The notes under the pieces: model-generated
The model's input: the letters and a program-made list of their open reading frames with translations, nothing else
Database searches by the model: none
Told to the model about the DNA's origin: nothing
DNA from: Adiantum capillus-veneris
Lineage: Eukaryota; Streptophyta; Polypodiopsida; Polypodiales; Pteridaceae
Direction of reading: 5' to 3'
Length of the DNA stretch: 64,000 bases
NCBI GenBank assembly: GCA_014529385.2
Contig: CM043963.1
Span: 76,270,412 to 76,334,411, forward strand
Shown: piece by piece, positions 11,382 through 22,013 of the stretch
How positions within the stretch are numbered: position 1 is the first letter of the stretch
How the letters are laid out: the number at the start of each line of letters is the position of its first letter
Made by a program: the position numbers and the translations under genes

Positions 11382-13043
11382 ATGGTCGAACAACCTGTCA
11401 AGGAACTAAGAAAACAGGGTGATTCCTACGAAGGACCTGAAAACGCAAAAAATTTAGATCTCGCCAAACCAAGAGAAGAGCCTAGACTTGCATACATTGC
11501 AAATGACCTGAGGAAAGAAGAAGAAGATATTTTATTAAGCTTACTAAAAGAATACCGAGATATCTTTGCTTGGTCTTATAAGGATCTCAAGGGTGTTGAA
11601 CCAGAAATCTTTCAACATACCATACTGATGAGAGATGATGTGAAACCAAGCAGACAAAGTCCATACACTTATAATGAGACATTTTCCAAAAATATCAAAG
11701 AAGAGATAGAAAATCTAAAGGAAGCTGAATTCATTTATGAAATTGATCAACACACAGATTGGGTGTCTCCAATTGTTATAGTACCCAAGAAAAATGGAAA
11801 ATTATGGTTGTGTATCAATCTCAAGAAAGTGAATGTAGCTACCATTAGAGACAACTTTCCTCTTCCAATCACTGAGCATGTTTTAGAACGAGTTGCACGA
11901 AAAGAAGCTTACAGCTTTTTAGATGGCTTTTCGGGATACAATGAACTTTTGGTTGACCCCAAAGATTAGCATAAAACTGCCTTTGCAGCTGAATGGGGTA
12001 TTTTTGCCTATTGAGTTATGCCTTTTGGATTAAGTAATGTTCCTTCCACCTTTCAAAGATTGACGAGCCAGGATTTTAAAGAATATCTTCAGAATTTCTT
12101 GGAAGTATATATGGATGATCTATGTGTACATTCATCAATCCAGGCTAATTATTTTCAACACCTCAAAAAGGTCATTGAAAAATGTAGACTTTATAGAATT
12201 TGCTTAAATATTGAAAAGTGCACATTTATAGGTAAACAAGGAAAAATTCTTGGACATATAGTGTCTAAAAATGGCATGGCTAATGATGTGGATAAAATTC
12301 ATGTTATTGCTGAATTGCCTAGACCGACAACAGTCAAAGGGGTTAAAGCTTTCATGGGACATTGTGGATATTACAGACGATTCATTTACATGTATGCTAT
12401 AATTGCAAAACCCATGTACAATTTGATTACACTCTTTGAATGTACTGATGAGTGTGAATAATTCTTCATGAATCTTAAGCAAGCTTTCACTTTAGCCCCA
12501 ATATTGAAAGCACCATATTGGAATAAGATATTCCACATACATGTAGATCCTTCCAATTTTGCCATTGGGTGTATACTAGCTTAACCAAGAGACGGAAAAT
12601 TTGATTTTCCTATTTCTTATGCTAGTAGACAGTTGAATATGGTAGAGAAAAACTATACAACCACCGAAAGGGAAGGATTAGGAATGATCTATGTCCTAAA
12701 AAAGTATAGAATTTACCTATTAGCTAACAAATTTGTATTCTTTGTGGACCACCAAGCCTTATTGCAACAAGCCATGCAACACAGGAAGAATAGTGAGATG
12801 GTTCATCATTATTTTGGAATTTGATTTCACTGTAGTTGTGAAAAAGGGCACCACTCACCAAAGAGAAGATCATTTATCAAGGATTGTTTCAGAAGAACCA
12901 CCCAAGGAAACTGTAGACGATGATCTACTAGATGCATATCAGTTCTCAGTGGAAATGATACCCCAATGGTTGGAAAATATGGTATCATTGATGACCATTG
13001 CTCAAGTAGACTCCCAAATATCATTCCTATTACAATCAAATTA
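11382..13043 (+). pseudogene. Reverse transcriptase-RNase H of element B, broken
   Basis: The RT domain reads from the pre-palm segment (DWVSPIVIVPKKNGK) through FLDGFSGYNE and MPFGLSN to the catalytic YMDD at 12108-12119, with the LGHIVSKNG and FMGHCGYYRRF thumb/connection motifs after it. RNase H is recognised by HVDPSNFAIG, YTTTERE and VDHQALL. Breaks: a TAG at 11967-11969 in the segment preceding HKTAF, where Gln is expected; a TGA near 12013 (expected Arg, CGA to TGA); a TAA near 12582 in the RNase H; and a frameshift near 12765. The GYNQ and YMDD context fits the Tat/Athila side of plant Ty3 elements. Confidence 0.88.
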
Positions 13044-14580
13044 ATTGAGAAATCGGCTATGTATCAATTACTAGATGGAAGTTTATAAAAAAGAAATCAA
13101 GATGGAATCTTTCTTTTGTGTATTAATCGTGAAGAGAAAACCCAATACCAAGTGAAGCACATATTACCATAGTGGGAACTCACTTTGCGGAAGACCAAAC
13201 TATGCGATGAATCTTGAGACTTGGAGCATTTTGGCTAGCTATGAGGAGTGATGTTCACTCATTTGTAAAAAAATGTCCTCAATGCTAGAAACGCGCACCC
13301 ATACCTTATGTGACATTGTTCCAAATATCACTTGTTCCTAAGTGGAGTAACTTACTTACTTATCAAGCCAAACATTTCCTAAGGATATGAGTAAACACTG
13401 GCAAAGAGCAATTGAAACTAAAGCAAGAGACTATGCTCTTGTTGGAGACTAGTTGTATCAGAGAGGAAAGGATAAACATCTGTGTCTTTGTGCAAATGAA
13501 GATGAATATATTCCCATTATAGAACAAGCACATGCTGGATTAGCTGGAGGTCACTTTTCTAGTGAAACCACCTCAAGAGAAATCTTAATGCACTTTTTGC
13601 AGATGCCAAAGAATATGTTCAGATGTGTGATGCATGTCAATGAGCAAAAATGCCAACCCATGTAGGTAGCATGCCTTTAAGACCAATGATGGGGGACTAG
13701 AGATTTTGCAAAATGGGGTATACACTTTGTTAGGCCAATACAACCACCTGCTTATAGAACCCAACCTCAATATATCATTGTAGCTAGGGACCATATGACC
13801 AAGTGGACAGAGGCTAAAGCAACCCAAAACAATGATGCCAGAACCACAAACGCATTCTTGTATGAGTATGTGTTCACAAGATATGGACTGCCAATAGAAA
13901 TTGACAGTGATAGGGGAACTCATTTTCTCAATGAGGTAATTGAGTATCTGCTTAATGAATTTATGGTCATCCATAACAAATCGGCTCCCTATCATCCACA
14001 AGAAAATGGACAAGCTGAGCATACAAATAAAATTCTTAGCTCGGTACTGACTAAAGTGGTTGGTTTAGGACGGATTGATTGGGAATTGAATCTCCATGTT
14101 TCTCTATGGGTTTATAGAGTTTCGTTGAAGACAACTTTAAATGCTACACCCTTTAACCTTGTTTATGGTCTTGATGCCATACTGTCGATATAATTTCTAT
14201 TGCCGACACTAAGGGTAGCTAAGGATCTCGAGTGGACTGGACATGAACTATCAGAAAGGCTTGAAGATTTAGAAAGTATTGATGAGTAAAGGATGACAGC
14301 TATAGCTCACATCTATGCACAAAAGCGAAAAAAAAAACAATTTTTTGATTCCCATATAGTTACAAAAATATTGAAAAAAGGGGACTTAGTTTTAGTCTAC
14401 TTCCTTAAGCAACATATTCCCAAGTTTAAGAAAAAGGAAAATGGACCGTTTATCATTGAAGAAGTATGTGCAAGTAGAGAAATTAAGTTTTCCACCCTAG
14501 ATGGTGAACCAATGACTAATTGGATTAGTGGATTCCGTTTAAAGAAGTACAATTTTCCACTAACCGATGATAGAAAAGAT
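13044..14580 (+). pseudogene. Integrase of element B, broken and catalytically altered
   Basis: It has the same layout as element D, including a decayed first H2C2 module (GTHFAEDQ to KKCPQC, about 13170-13290) and a second one from AHAGLAGGHF (about 13530). The catalytic core has SDRGTHF and GQAEHTN intact. The first catalytic Asp is His: codon 13723-13725 in KWGIHFV, where D has GIDF/DIDF. Many stops lie between 13044 and 13450. The C-terminal part (about 14293-14580) reads through GDLVLVY and NWISGFRLKKY. Confidence 0.85.
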
Positions 14581-15104
14581 GCATGCAACAAAGCAAAGAA
14601 ATATGAAACGAAAACAGGTTATTGATGAAGCCCAAGAGGAATCTCGGTGTCCAGTACTCAAAAGGAAAGCTACTCTCAAAAATCAACAAATACCTATTCC
14701 CATCAACACTGTGAAACTAGATGAACGACTATGGGAATTACAAAAGTATGCAATATCAACAGATGATGAATGGTTAGATGGAATGGACATTCACATCAAA
14801 GTACAAATGAACAATCATAGAACAAATGCATTGGTCGATACAAGAGCTCTAGTAAATACAGTGAGTTATTCCACGTAGAAGAAAGCAACGAATCAGGCAG
14901 GAATATTGGCAATTAAAGGATGCAACCAGAATCCAACATGGACACTTGGAGTAGTCAACTTAAATGTGATAGTACATGGATGTTCATGCCCTCATCAATT
15001 TGTATGCTTACCAGATGAACACATGAATGAAATGATGATTCTTGGAATCTCATGAATGTGAACGTACAAAGAAATACCAGATTGGGATACCAATCAACAC
15101 AAGA
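14567..15104 (+). pseudogene. Post-integrase retropepsin-like ORF of element B, first part
   Basis: A basic segment is followed by a retropepsin-like stretch with ALVDTRALVNTVSYST at about 14826-14875. The catalytic DSG is replaced by DTR. Reading continues in pieces (a later MMILGIS strand near 15030) until element C interrupts it at 15104. The rest resumes at 25564. Confidence 0.65.
15100..15104. repeat. Left target-site duplication of element C
   Basis: CAAGA here pairs with CAAGC at 25559-25563 directly after the other end of element C. Four of five bases match, as expected for a 5-bp duplication that has since mutated once. Confidence 0.75.
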
Positions 15105-16026
15105 TGTTTGCGGGTCGCCGCGACGGACGTCCATAGCATAGTCTCAAGCATCAACATAAAATTATTGATAAAGGGGAAGCGACTCGGATGAGGCATGGAA
15201 ACTCACTAGGATGTCAACCCTAATGAAGTGAAACTACTAACTCTACAAGCAAATCAATCGCACAAAAGCCAAGTAATCTGCCTATGTCCTTCTACACAGC
15301 TCTACAGTCATCACACCCGTTCACCATGCAAATCATATCGAAACCACACGAAACTTGAAGGAAAGCTACATGGGACTATCAGGAACATATCCTATCACTG
15401 TCACAGCATTCTGGGAAGGTACATCGATCGCGATTGTTAGTCCCAAAGTACGCAAAAAATAGTAAACGGATGACCAAAAGGGGTCGTTTTTAGGTCCTTA
15501 AAGCCTCTCCTAGGGTCAAAACAACATAAAATACGCATATAAACACTCAAAACAGCGATTTAAGGCCTAAAAGGATGCGCTTGCAACCTTCACCGAATCT
15601 TGAATGCTTACACTTGAATGAAAGAGCAGAGTAAGAGGAACACAATGCAAGAAACAAAACTGAATTTGGATTACCGTAGCCACAGAAGCGATGATTACAA
15701 GTTGGAGCAATGAGGTAGCTCTCTGTGCGTAACGCAGTAGTCACTTATCTTCAAAAAATAATCCCTTTCACACTAACCTTAGTGTATTATATATCTAGGG
15801 CTTTCTAAAGTGGCCGGCGGCCAACTTCTCATGGACCTTTACATACATCATTGGAAAAATGACATCTTTAACTTAGACTTGACATAGACGATTGACATTA
15901 GGCTTTTACAGGGTTTGATGTATTAAACATCGGAAAAATAATGTGACCACATCAAAGCTTTGGCCGGATGACCCAATGGGCACCTTGGCTAGGTGGGCAC
16001 TTGTATGTTGTTATCCCCTCCAAACA
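15105..16026 (-). repeat. 3' LTR of element C
   Basis: 922 bp, TG...CA ended, about 95% like the other LTR in the parts I aligned by eye. The other LTR has a 14-bp insertion near 24750. It contains a TATA-like TATATAAT on the minus strand near 15788 and one copy of the element's palindrome (15418-15443). Being the LTR next to the purine tract, it is the 3' LTR on the minus strand. Confidence 0.92.
15418..15443. repeat. Palindrome copy inside the 3' LTR of C
   Basis: GGTACATCGATCGCGATTG matches the leader array palindrome (core CGATCGCGATCG) with one core change. The partner LTR has it at 24951-24976 with an intact core. Confidence 0.8.
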
Positions 16027-16040
16027 CTCCCCCCTTCCTA
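16027..16040 (-). other. Polypurine tract of element C
   Basis: Read on the minus strand this is AGGAAGGGGGGAG, directly before the 3' LTR start TGTTTGG. It fixes the orientation of the element. Confidence 0.85.
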
Positions 16041-17165
16041 GATCGTGTTGTCCCTTGACACGACCATTTTTAGTCTGGTCTTCTTGTTGATGAGACTCCC
16101 CCCTTCCTTGATTGAGTTATATCTGGCATGTTTTTCTTGTTTAAATGGGGTGCCCATTTTCCTTTGATTGATGAACACATGTTCTTTGTGATTTGGATGT
16201 TATGGACAAGGCATTTGTGCATGTTACTGCACATCCTACTTTACCATTTCCATTTGTGCAGTTGGTCAATGATATCTGCTTCTTTGGATACTTTGCCTCC
16301 TGGTGTAGTTGACTTTTTATTGGAGCTCTTATCTCAAAATGTTTGAGACTTTGACATGTGTGCACTGGCAGATCCAATTTGATTTTGTTTGCCACTTTGT
16401 CAATAGAGCTTTGTTGGTATCTTTGAAGATAAGAGCTTCTTTTGTCGAAGCGTAGTTGAGAACAATGTGGCTCCACTTTATCTCTTTGAAGATCGTGTAA
16501 CAAATTCTTTATTGGTTTCATTTGATGGAAGGAATATATACAATAGAATAGTGATGGGTGTTTCTAAATTAGGGTCTAGAACCTGAATGACCAAACGGAA
16601 AAACCTAGTGGAAAATAATGCCTTTGGTATACGCTCTTATTGGGGTTGAACACTTGGAAGTTGAGTACCTGCTCATGCAAGGTGAGTGCTTGGGAGAAAT
16701 AAAGTAAGAGTGCGTAATGCAAGTGCCAATTATGGGACACTCTATATGCACACAAGAATTCTTTCAAGAAAATCATGCGGTGTGAAAAATGAGTTGTTGG
16801 GTGCTTCAAGGAACAAATGTAGCACATGTGATATCCAAGGACATCTCAATAGCTTCCACATTTCCAAGAAGGGTTTTTGATGTTGAAGCTTCTCCACTCA
16901 TTACTCACTATGTATAGTGCGTGAGTGTCTTTTGGACTCTCTTCTTCACTTTACCAAACTTAAAATACATAGACTTGGACTCTTATGCTCACCTATACCA
17001 GCATGAGTGAAACAACATAAATATGCTCAACTCCTCCACCTTGAGCAGTACTTAGAATAGCTAAGACTCTTAGACCACAGAGAATATTACTTGAAGCTTT
17101 GGGACTAATGCCTTGCTCATTTAGTGGCTCAGCTGCCCGACTCTTGACTTTTATGCCATGTATTT
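16041..17165 (-). other. 3' untranslated part of element C
   Basis: I find no conserved domain. A minus-strand ORF at 16141-16521 (126 residues, basic, with scattered Cys and His) could be a worn extension of the second ORF, but nothing supports it beyond its length. Confidence 0.4.
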
Positions 17166-19020
17166 TTAATGGCGACTTGGACTTACCTGTTCATGGCCTA
17201 AAACCCAATTCCATAAGTTCTTGAAATTTAGGCCTCTTCCATTGTGTTGGTCTTTGTATGCCACCATTTTGTAGAGTAAGTTGGCATATTTTGGCTCCTC
17301 TTGACTTGCTTGTCGAGTGACTGATGTAGCCTTTGCTTTATCTTGCATGAGAAGCGGTTGTCGAGATGTGTGGGCTCTCTATGACTGAGTTTCCACGAAT
17401 GATTTTGGAACCCATCTTGTTTTTGGTCCTTGTGTGACCTCTTTTTGTATTCACTCCTTTTGCTCGATGACTTTATGGAAACTAGGTTTTGGTAGCCAGA
17501 TGTGATGATTTCCTTTGTAGAAGCCTTGATTTTGTAGTTGATGACGAGGTATCCATCTAGAGGTTGTAGCAGTCTTTGTTGCAATTGGCTTCTGTTGGAT
17601 GTTGGTTGTCTTGCTTGCTTTGGGGTAGAAGCTTGTGCTGCATGGTTTTTCATGGTTGTTCCAGAGTGAGCTACAATTTTTGGTAACCATATTTGAGTGT
17701 TACCTTCATAAAATCCTTGTGCTTTGAGTAGCTTGACTGGGATCATCTGTTGCTTCACTTGTTTGTCTTGGGTAGCTTCATTGAAGTTTGACTTTGGTGC
17801 CCATACTTGTTGTGTTGCTTTGTTGGAAGGTCTTTTCTTCTGTCCTTTTTTGTTGTTCTTTCTCCTGCTTGAGTTGTTTTTATTTCGTTGATAGCTTGGC
17901 TCGCTCATTGTAGAACTTCTTTCTTGAGGTGAGTACATCCAGGCTATTACTTTAGGCTTTTTGGCCCAAACATTAATGTTTCCTTTGAAGTAGCCTTGAG
18001 CAGTGATTGACTCATTTGATGCTACCCACCCTGTCACCTTTTGTTGTTGAGGTTGAACTTGTGCTTTATGTATCCAAACTGGGTCTTTGATTTTGATGTG
18101 CTCTTTGGATACCAACACTTGGTTGACATTCTTTGGATTCTTTTGGATGCTTTTTTGTGATGGAAACTTTGGTTGATAGACTTTTTGCTTTGGTTTCCAT
18201 TGCATTGTTGGTGATGTGTCTCTTGATGTAGAGGCTTTGTGGGAAATTTGTTGGAAGCTCATTGAAGGTAAAGTCGTCTGGCAAGGTTGATATACTTCAT
18301 TGTTTACCTTTGCTTTACCTTTTTTTGTGATGGTTGGTTGCTCCTTTTTTGCATTGAATTGAGGTGCTTTTTGGGCTTTTGATGGTGTTGTTGTTGCGGA
18401 TTTTGATTGTTGTCGAAAGAAGACGTTCCTCCAACTTTCTGTCAAGATTAGACTCTCCTTGATGTCATGGGAGTCGATTATGTGGAAAGTATCCTTATAC
18501 TCTCCGGTACTCAACTTGAGTACAGTTTCTGCCATGCCAAAGCTAGGAGTAGGTATTTTTAAACTTGTGTATACTATCTCCTCTAGCTCAGTGATTGGCG
18601 GCTTTCCCATCATGATCCACATTCCATAAGTCATTAGATTTTTTTTTGCTTTTGGATCTATCACAACTAAACATGTGATTTTGAGTCTTGTTTCTCCGCG
18701 TATGCTGAATTCGATCGCCGTAGGAGACAGTCGATCTTCTTCTCTATCCCTGTTCTTGTCTTTATCTTGTGCTTGTTGAAGATTTGTCATTGAACTTGGA
18801 ATCTTTTCTCCTTCATTTGCTTTCATTTGCACTTTTTCTGGAGTCTGCTTCTTTGAAATAGCTTTTGTCGATTCTTCAGGTATGTCAATGATGACATATT
18901 CACGTTGTTGCTCTTCTTTCTTCATGTGCACTTTGGCATCATGCTCCATGACGTAGCTATCTATTTCACCTTTTCTGCCTTCACATTTCACAACTCTCGT
19001 TAGCTTTCTTCAACACCTTT
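17166..19020 (-). CDS. Second ORF of element C: retropepsin-like domain plus Trp-motif repeats
   Basis: An open frame of about 590 codons overlaps the end of the gag-protease ORF by roughly 30 bases in another frame; the first in-frame codon called as a start is a GTG at 18991. The N-terminal part is charged. At residues about 95-200 lies a segment with the order of the post-integrase retropepsin-like domain of A, B and D (CLVVIDPKAKKNLMTYGMW), where the catalytic DSG is DPK. The C-terminal half repeats the motif QG(F/Y)(Y/F)(E/K)GN..(I/V)W(L/A)(P/K)K. A third repeat (QGFYKGNHHIWLPK, about 17490-17530) is in a different frame, so a frameshift near 17650 has probably displaced the true C-terminus (NLWNWVLGHEQ, 17166-17348). 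Function unknown. Confidence 0.65.
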
Positions 19021-21047
19021 ATCGTAGATCCAGGAGTTATATCATACCCTTCCTCATCACAAAATTTAGTCGGGGTCACCTCATTCACATACACATCAAG
19101 AGTTGCCAGTATTTGATCCCATCCAAAGGGCTCAAATAACTCCTCTGGAAAGGGTTCCGATATGTAAGATTCATCGTCCATTGATCTTTCTAGGATGAAA
19201 TCCTCCTTCACTGAGCTTCCACACTTCGAAGCACCACACATCCAAAGTTCTTGTTTGGTTTGTAGCCACGCATGTATCTCTTTCCCATTGACTATAGTAG
19301 AGTCAACTTCTTCTAAAGGAGTTCTATTCACATCTCTATAGCTATGGTCTTTTACGCTTATTTTTGTGGTGATCTTTTTATGTCTCAAGTAGATATAGTC
19401 GTAGCCCCAATCTTGAACCATCTTAAGTTGACGCATGAAAGGTCTTCCTAAAATGATATCAAAATTGTTCCCTTTTCCAAAATCTACTATTGCAAATGTA
19501 TGTTCATTTTCAATTCCACAAGAAGTCACAATAATTTGTTCTAGGATACCCAGAGGTTTTTCCGTGTATCCATCTGCAAGTTGCAGCTTCATTCTAGTTT
19601 TCCTAAGCGCTGGTCTATCCCATTTTTCCCAAATGTCTTTTGTGGCTATGGCTACTCCAGCCCCACTATCAAGTATAGCCAATGTTTTAACTCCTTTATA
19701 TTCCACATGTAAGGTAGTGTTACCTTCTTCTTCTTCGCAATATTCCCCCACCTTGTTTATTGGCACAGGTTTAGCGTTTACACTTTCTTGTTGAGTTTTG
19801 TTTGATTTTTCATTTGAGGGTAGATCTTGAAGAGGTATCTTTAATCCCATCTTCCCCAAATTGTTGCCTACTTCATCCCATACATGTGGTCTAATCTTAA
19901 GCAATTCAGATAGAGTAATGGTGCATTGTATTGGAGCTGACATCAACTCTTGCATACTCTTTGTATCCATCATCTTGGATATGGATTTCCTCTGAGATGG
20001 CACCACTCTAGTCTCTGAGTCTGCCTCATGTTCTCCTATGTATAAGGGTAAGGTCTTCAAGGACTCTGGTTTTCTTTCAATTGAAACTTCCATCCCTGCA
20101 TCTCCATTTAGAGATTGAATGTATCCCTGATAGACTCCATGCCCTGTATTGACCTCACTTATGAGTGCAGATTGGAAATTCGCACTTCCATCTTTTGCAC
20201 TTCTAATTGCTTCCCACAATTCATTTGGCCATGGCTCATCTATCTCTAGGATAGATTCCATAAATTGTGATCTTGACCTTGCATCATTAGTGGTGTTGGC
20301 CACTACTTGATCATCTAGTTGAATTTCTAGGTTGTTGGTTTCTTGTGTTGCAGTCTTTGCTTGCACATCCTTTTGTGATTCTAGCTCAATGTTTCTTTGA
20401 GTTAATGTTTCAACAAACGTTGCCTTAGGAATTTTAAATCCAACACTTTTTGGTTTTGTTTCTGGAGGTGGAATTGGTGCTTCAGGCTCCATCATTGCCT
20501 GTGCAGTTTTTACCAATTCCTTACACATTTTCAACCTCTCAGTCTCTACCTCAGCATGAGGAGATTTCATCCCTTGTTGCTCTAGAGTTTGGTTGGGTTT
20601 CAATCTAGCCTCATATGCTTCCAGTGCAGCATCTAATGGCTCTAGGACTTTGTCTACCAACACAGATCCTCCGGAAGATGCCGTCCTTTGTTTCTTATCG
20701 CTCACCACCGTTTTGTTTTCCCGTTCTTGTTTTAATTGCTCCTTTGTCTCTTGTAATTCTGTTTGTAGTGCAGTTTGATTTGTAATTGTTTTTTCTTTAA
20801 TTCTGTCTGTTTTGGCTTTCCAGGATTTTCTCCCAGTCCTCACTAACACACTAGTTGTTTCCCCTTGTTTGGGTTGTTGATCTTTCTCCTCATTAGCTTG
20901 GTCTTCAGCATTTTCTTTTGCTTGGGCTCTTTGGGTTCTGCCTCTAATCCACTCGGAGAAGGTAACACTCCCACAACATTCATTGTTGTTTTCCCCTGTT
21001 TGTTTGGGTGTTTTGGACAATTTGGAACAACATGTGTAATGGCACAC
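18981..21047 (-). CDS. Gag C-terminus, linker and retropepsin of element C
   Basis: This is a long open frame. Its first about 40 codons are out of the gag frame; from about 20930 it continues gag. It carries a coiled-coil region (LQTELQETKEQLKQE), a segment shared with element D (VDKV.EPLDA.LEAYEARLK) and a retropepsin with intact active site ILDSGAGVAIATK (about 19640-19680) and ILGRPFMRQ strand (about 19425-19450). The linker FEPFGWDQILATLDV follows. In element D the next domain would be reverse transcriptase; here the ORF stops and the second ORF takes over. This is the best-preserved protease in the window. Confidence 0.85.
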   Translation of the reverse strand: MCHYTCCSKLSKTPKQTGENNNECCGSVTFSEWIRGRTQRAQAKENAEDQANEEKDQQPKQGETTSVLVRTGRKSWKAKTDRIKEKTITNQTALQTELQETKEQLKQERENKTVVSDKKQRTASSGGSVLVDKVLEPLDAALEAYEARLKPNQTLEQQGMKSPHAEVETERLKMCKELVKTAQAMMEPEAPIPPPETKPKSVGFKIPKATFVETLTQRNIELESQKDVQAKTATQETNNLEIQLDDQVVANTTNDARSRSQFMESILEIDEPWPNELWEAIRSAKDGSANFQSALISEVNTGHGVYQGYIQSLNGDAGMEVSIERKPESLKTLPLYIGEHEADSETRVVPSQRKSISKMMDTKSMQELMSAPIQCTITLSELLKIRPHVWDEVGNNLGKMGLKIPLQDLPSNEKSNKTQQESVNAKPVPINKVGEYCEEEEGNTTLHVEYKGVKTLAILDSGAGVAIATKDIWEKWDRPALRKTRMKLQLADGYTEKPLGILEQIIVTSCGIENEHTFAIVDFGKGNNFDIILGRPFMRQLKMVQDWGYDYIYLRHKKITTKISVKDHSYRDVNRTPLEEVDSTIVNGKEIHAWLQTKQELWMCGASKCGSSVKEDFILERSMDDESYISEPFPEELFEPFGWDQILATLDVYVNEVTPTKFCDEEGYDITPGSTIKVLKKANESCEM

Positions 21048-22013
21048 TCCAAGAAATATTCAATTATCTCTACACGAGAACAATTCTTGGCCCAATGATT
21101 ACCTCCACACTTGTAGCATGGTCCATCTTGTTGAGTCACTGATGGCACAATTGACGGTTGTTCTTGCTTAGCCAGAATGGTCTCTGGTCTACGCTCTTGA
21201 TTGGCTACTTGCGCTACTAGCTCATCTAGGTTGGTCATTAATTGAGACATAACCACTTGATTTGTGTTGGTTTCACTACATGCTAAAGGAGAATTATCCA
21301 TAGTGATCTTTGTATCACCAATTTCCTCGTCATAGGCTTTACAATTGTCAACTAGGTATAGCGCTTCTCTCGTGACTTGTTCAAAGGAAGTACATCCTTT
21401 TCAGTGCAAATCTTTCTTGAGAGTTTCATTTTTCAAACCCTCTATGAAGAGAATTGATAATATTTCATCCTGTGGTAACTCACATTCCGGACATCTCTCT
21501 ATATATTATTTGAAGCATAGCGATGCTTCCGGTCACTCTCTCATCTTCTTTTTGCTTGAATGCATAGATTTGGGACACTGTGTTATGCTTGATTCCCCTT
21601 TTAGAGAACTCCACAACAAATTCTGGCAACAGTTGTTCAACGTTTGAGAAGGCATTTTTGTCCAACGGTTGGAACCAATTCAATGCTATCCCTTTCAAGG
21701 TTCAGCCAAATCCCTCATACTGTGTATGAAAATAAAATACTTGTTCGGCTCTTAACACTTGTTTGAACAAGGATGCATGTACGTATGGATCCCTTAATCC
21801 ATCATACTTCTTCTTGACACATTTGGCCAATTGATATGGTCTCATTGGTTCTGGTTCAACCATGTATCTTAGCGTGTTGGGGTCTCTCACAATGACATCC
21901 CTCGTTCCTTCTTCTCGTCTTGGAGAAACTCTTGGTGGAATCCCCTTTGAGACATGTTTTGGAAATGTTGATGGATTTGTAAGTCTAATTGGTGGTCTCT
22001 TGGCTCCACTCAA
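20843..22013 (-). pseudogene. Gag N-terminal part of element C, broken
   Basis: It reads from about 22013 in pieces: a retrotransposon gag domain (RPYQLAKCVKKKYDGLRDP, VEFSKRGIKHNTVSQIYAFKQ) and a zinc knuckle CYKCGGNHWAKNC of the C-X2-C-X3-H-X4-C type near 21090-21130, with a second Cys cluster after it. A stop at about 21702, a break between 21480 and 21301 and a one-base frameshift near 20930 separate the parts. Gag would form the virus-like particle and bind element RNA. Confidence 0.8.

Larger units (their letters stand above)
10253..15104 (+). mobile_element. Element B, left part: decayed Ty3/gypsy element
   Basis: This is the remnant of an older Ty3 element related to A and D but distinct in sequence. 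Its order is protease C-terminus, linker, RT, RNase H, integrase, post-integrase ORF. It is cut at 10252 by element A and at 15104 by element C, and resumes at 25559. Gag and the 5' LTR are not in the window. Stops and frameshifts are frequent in every ORF, more than in A or D. Confidence 0.85.

Noticed and set aside
19435-19794. Plus-strand ORF of 119 codons, also 41144-41464 on the minus strand
   Set aside because: Both are antisense to the protease domains of C and D; their similarity to each other follows from that.
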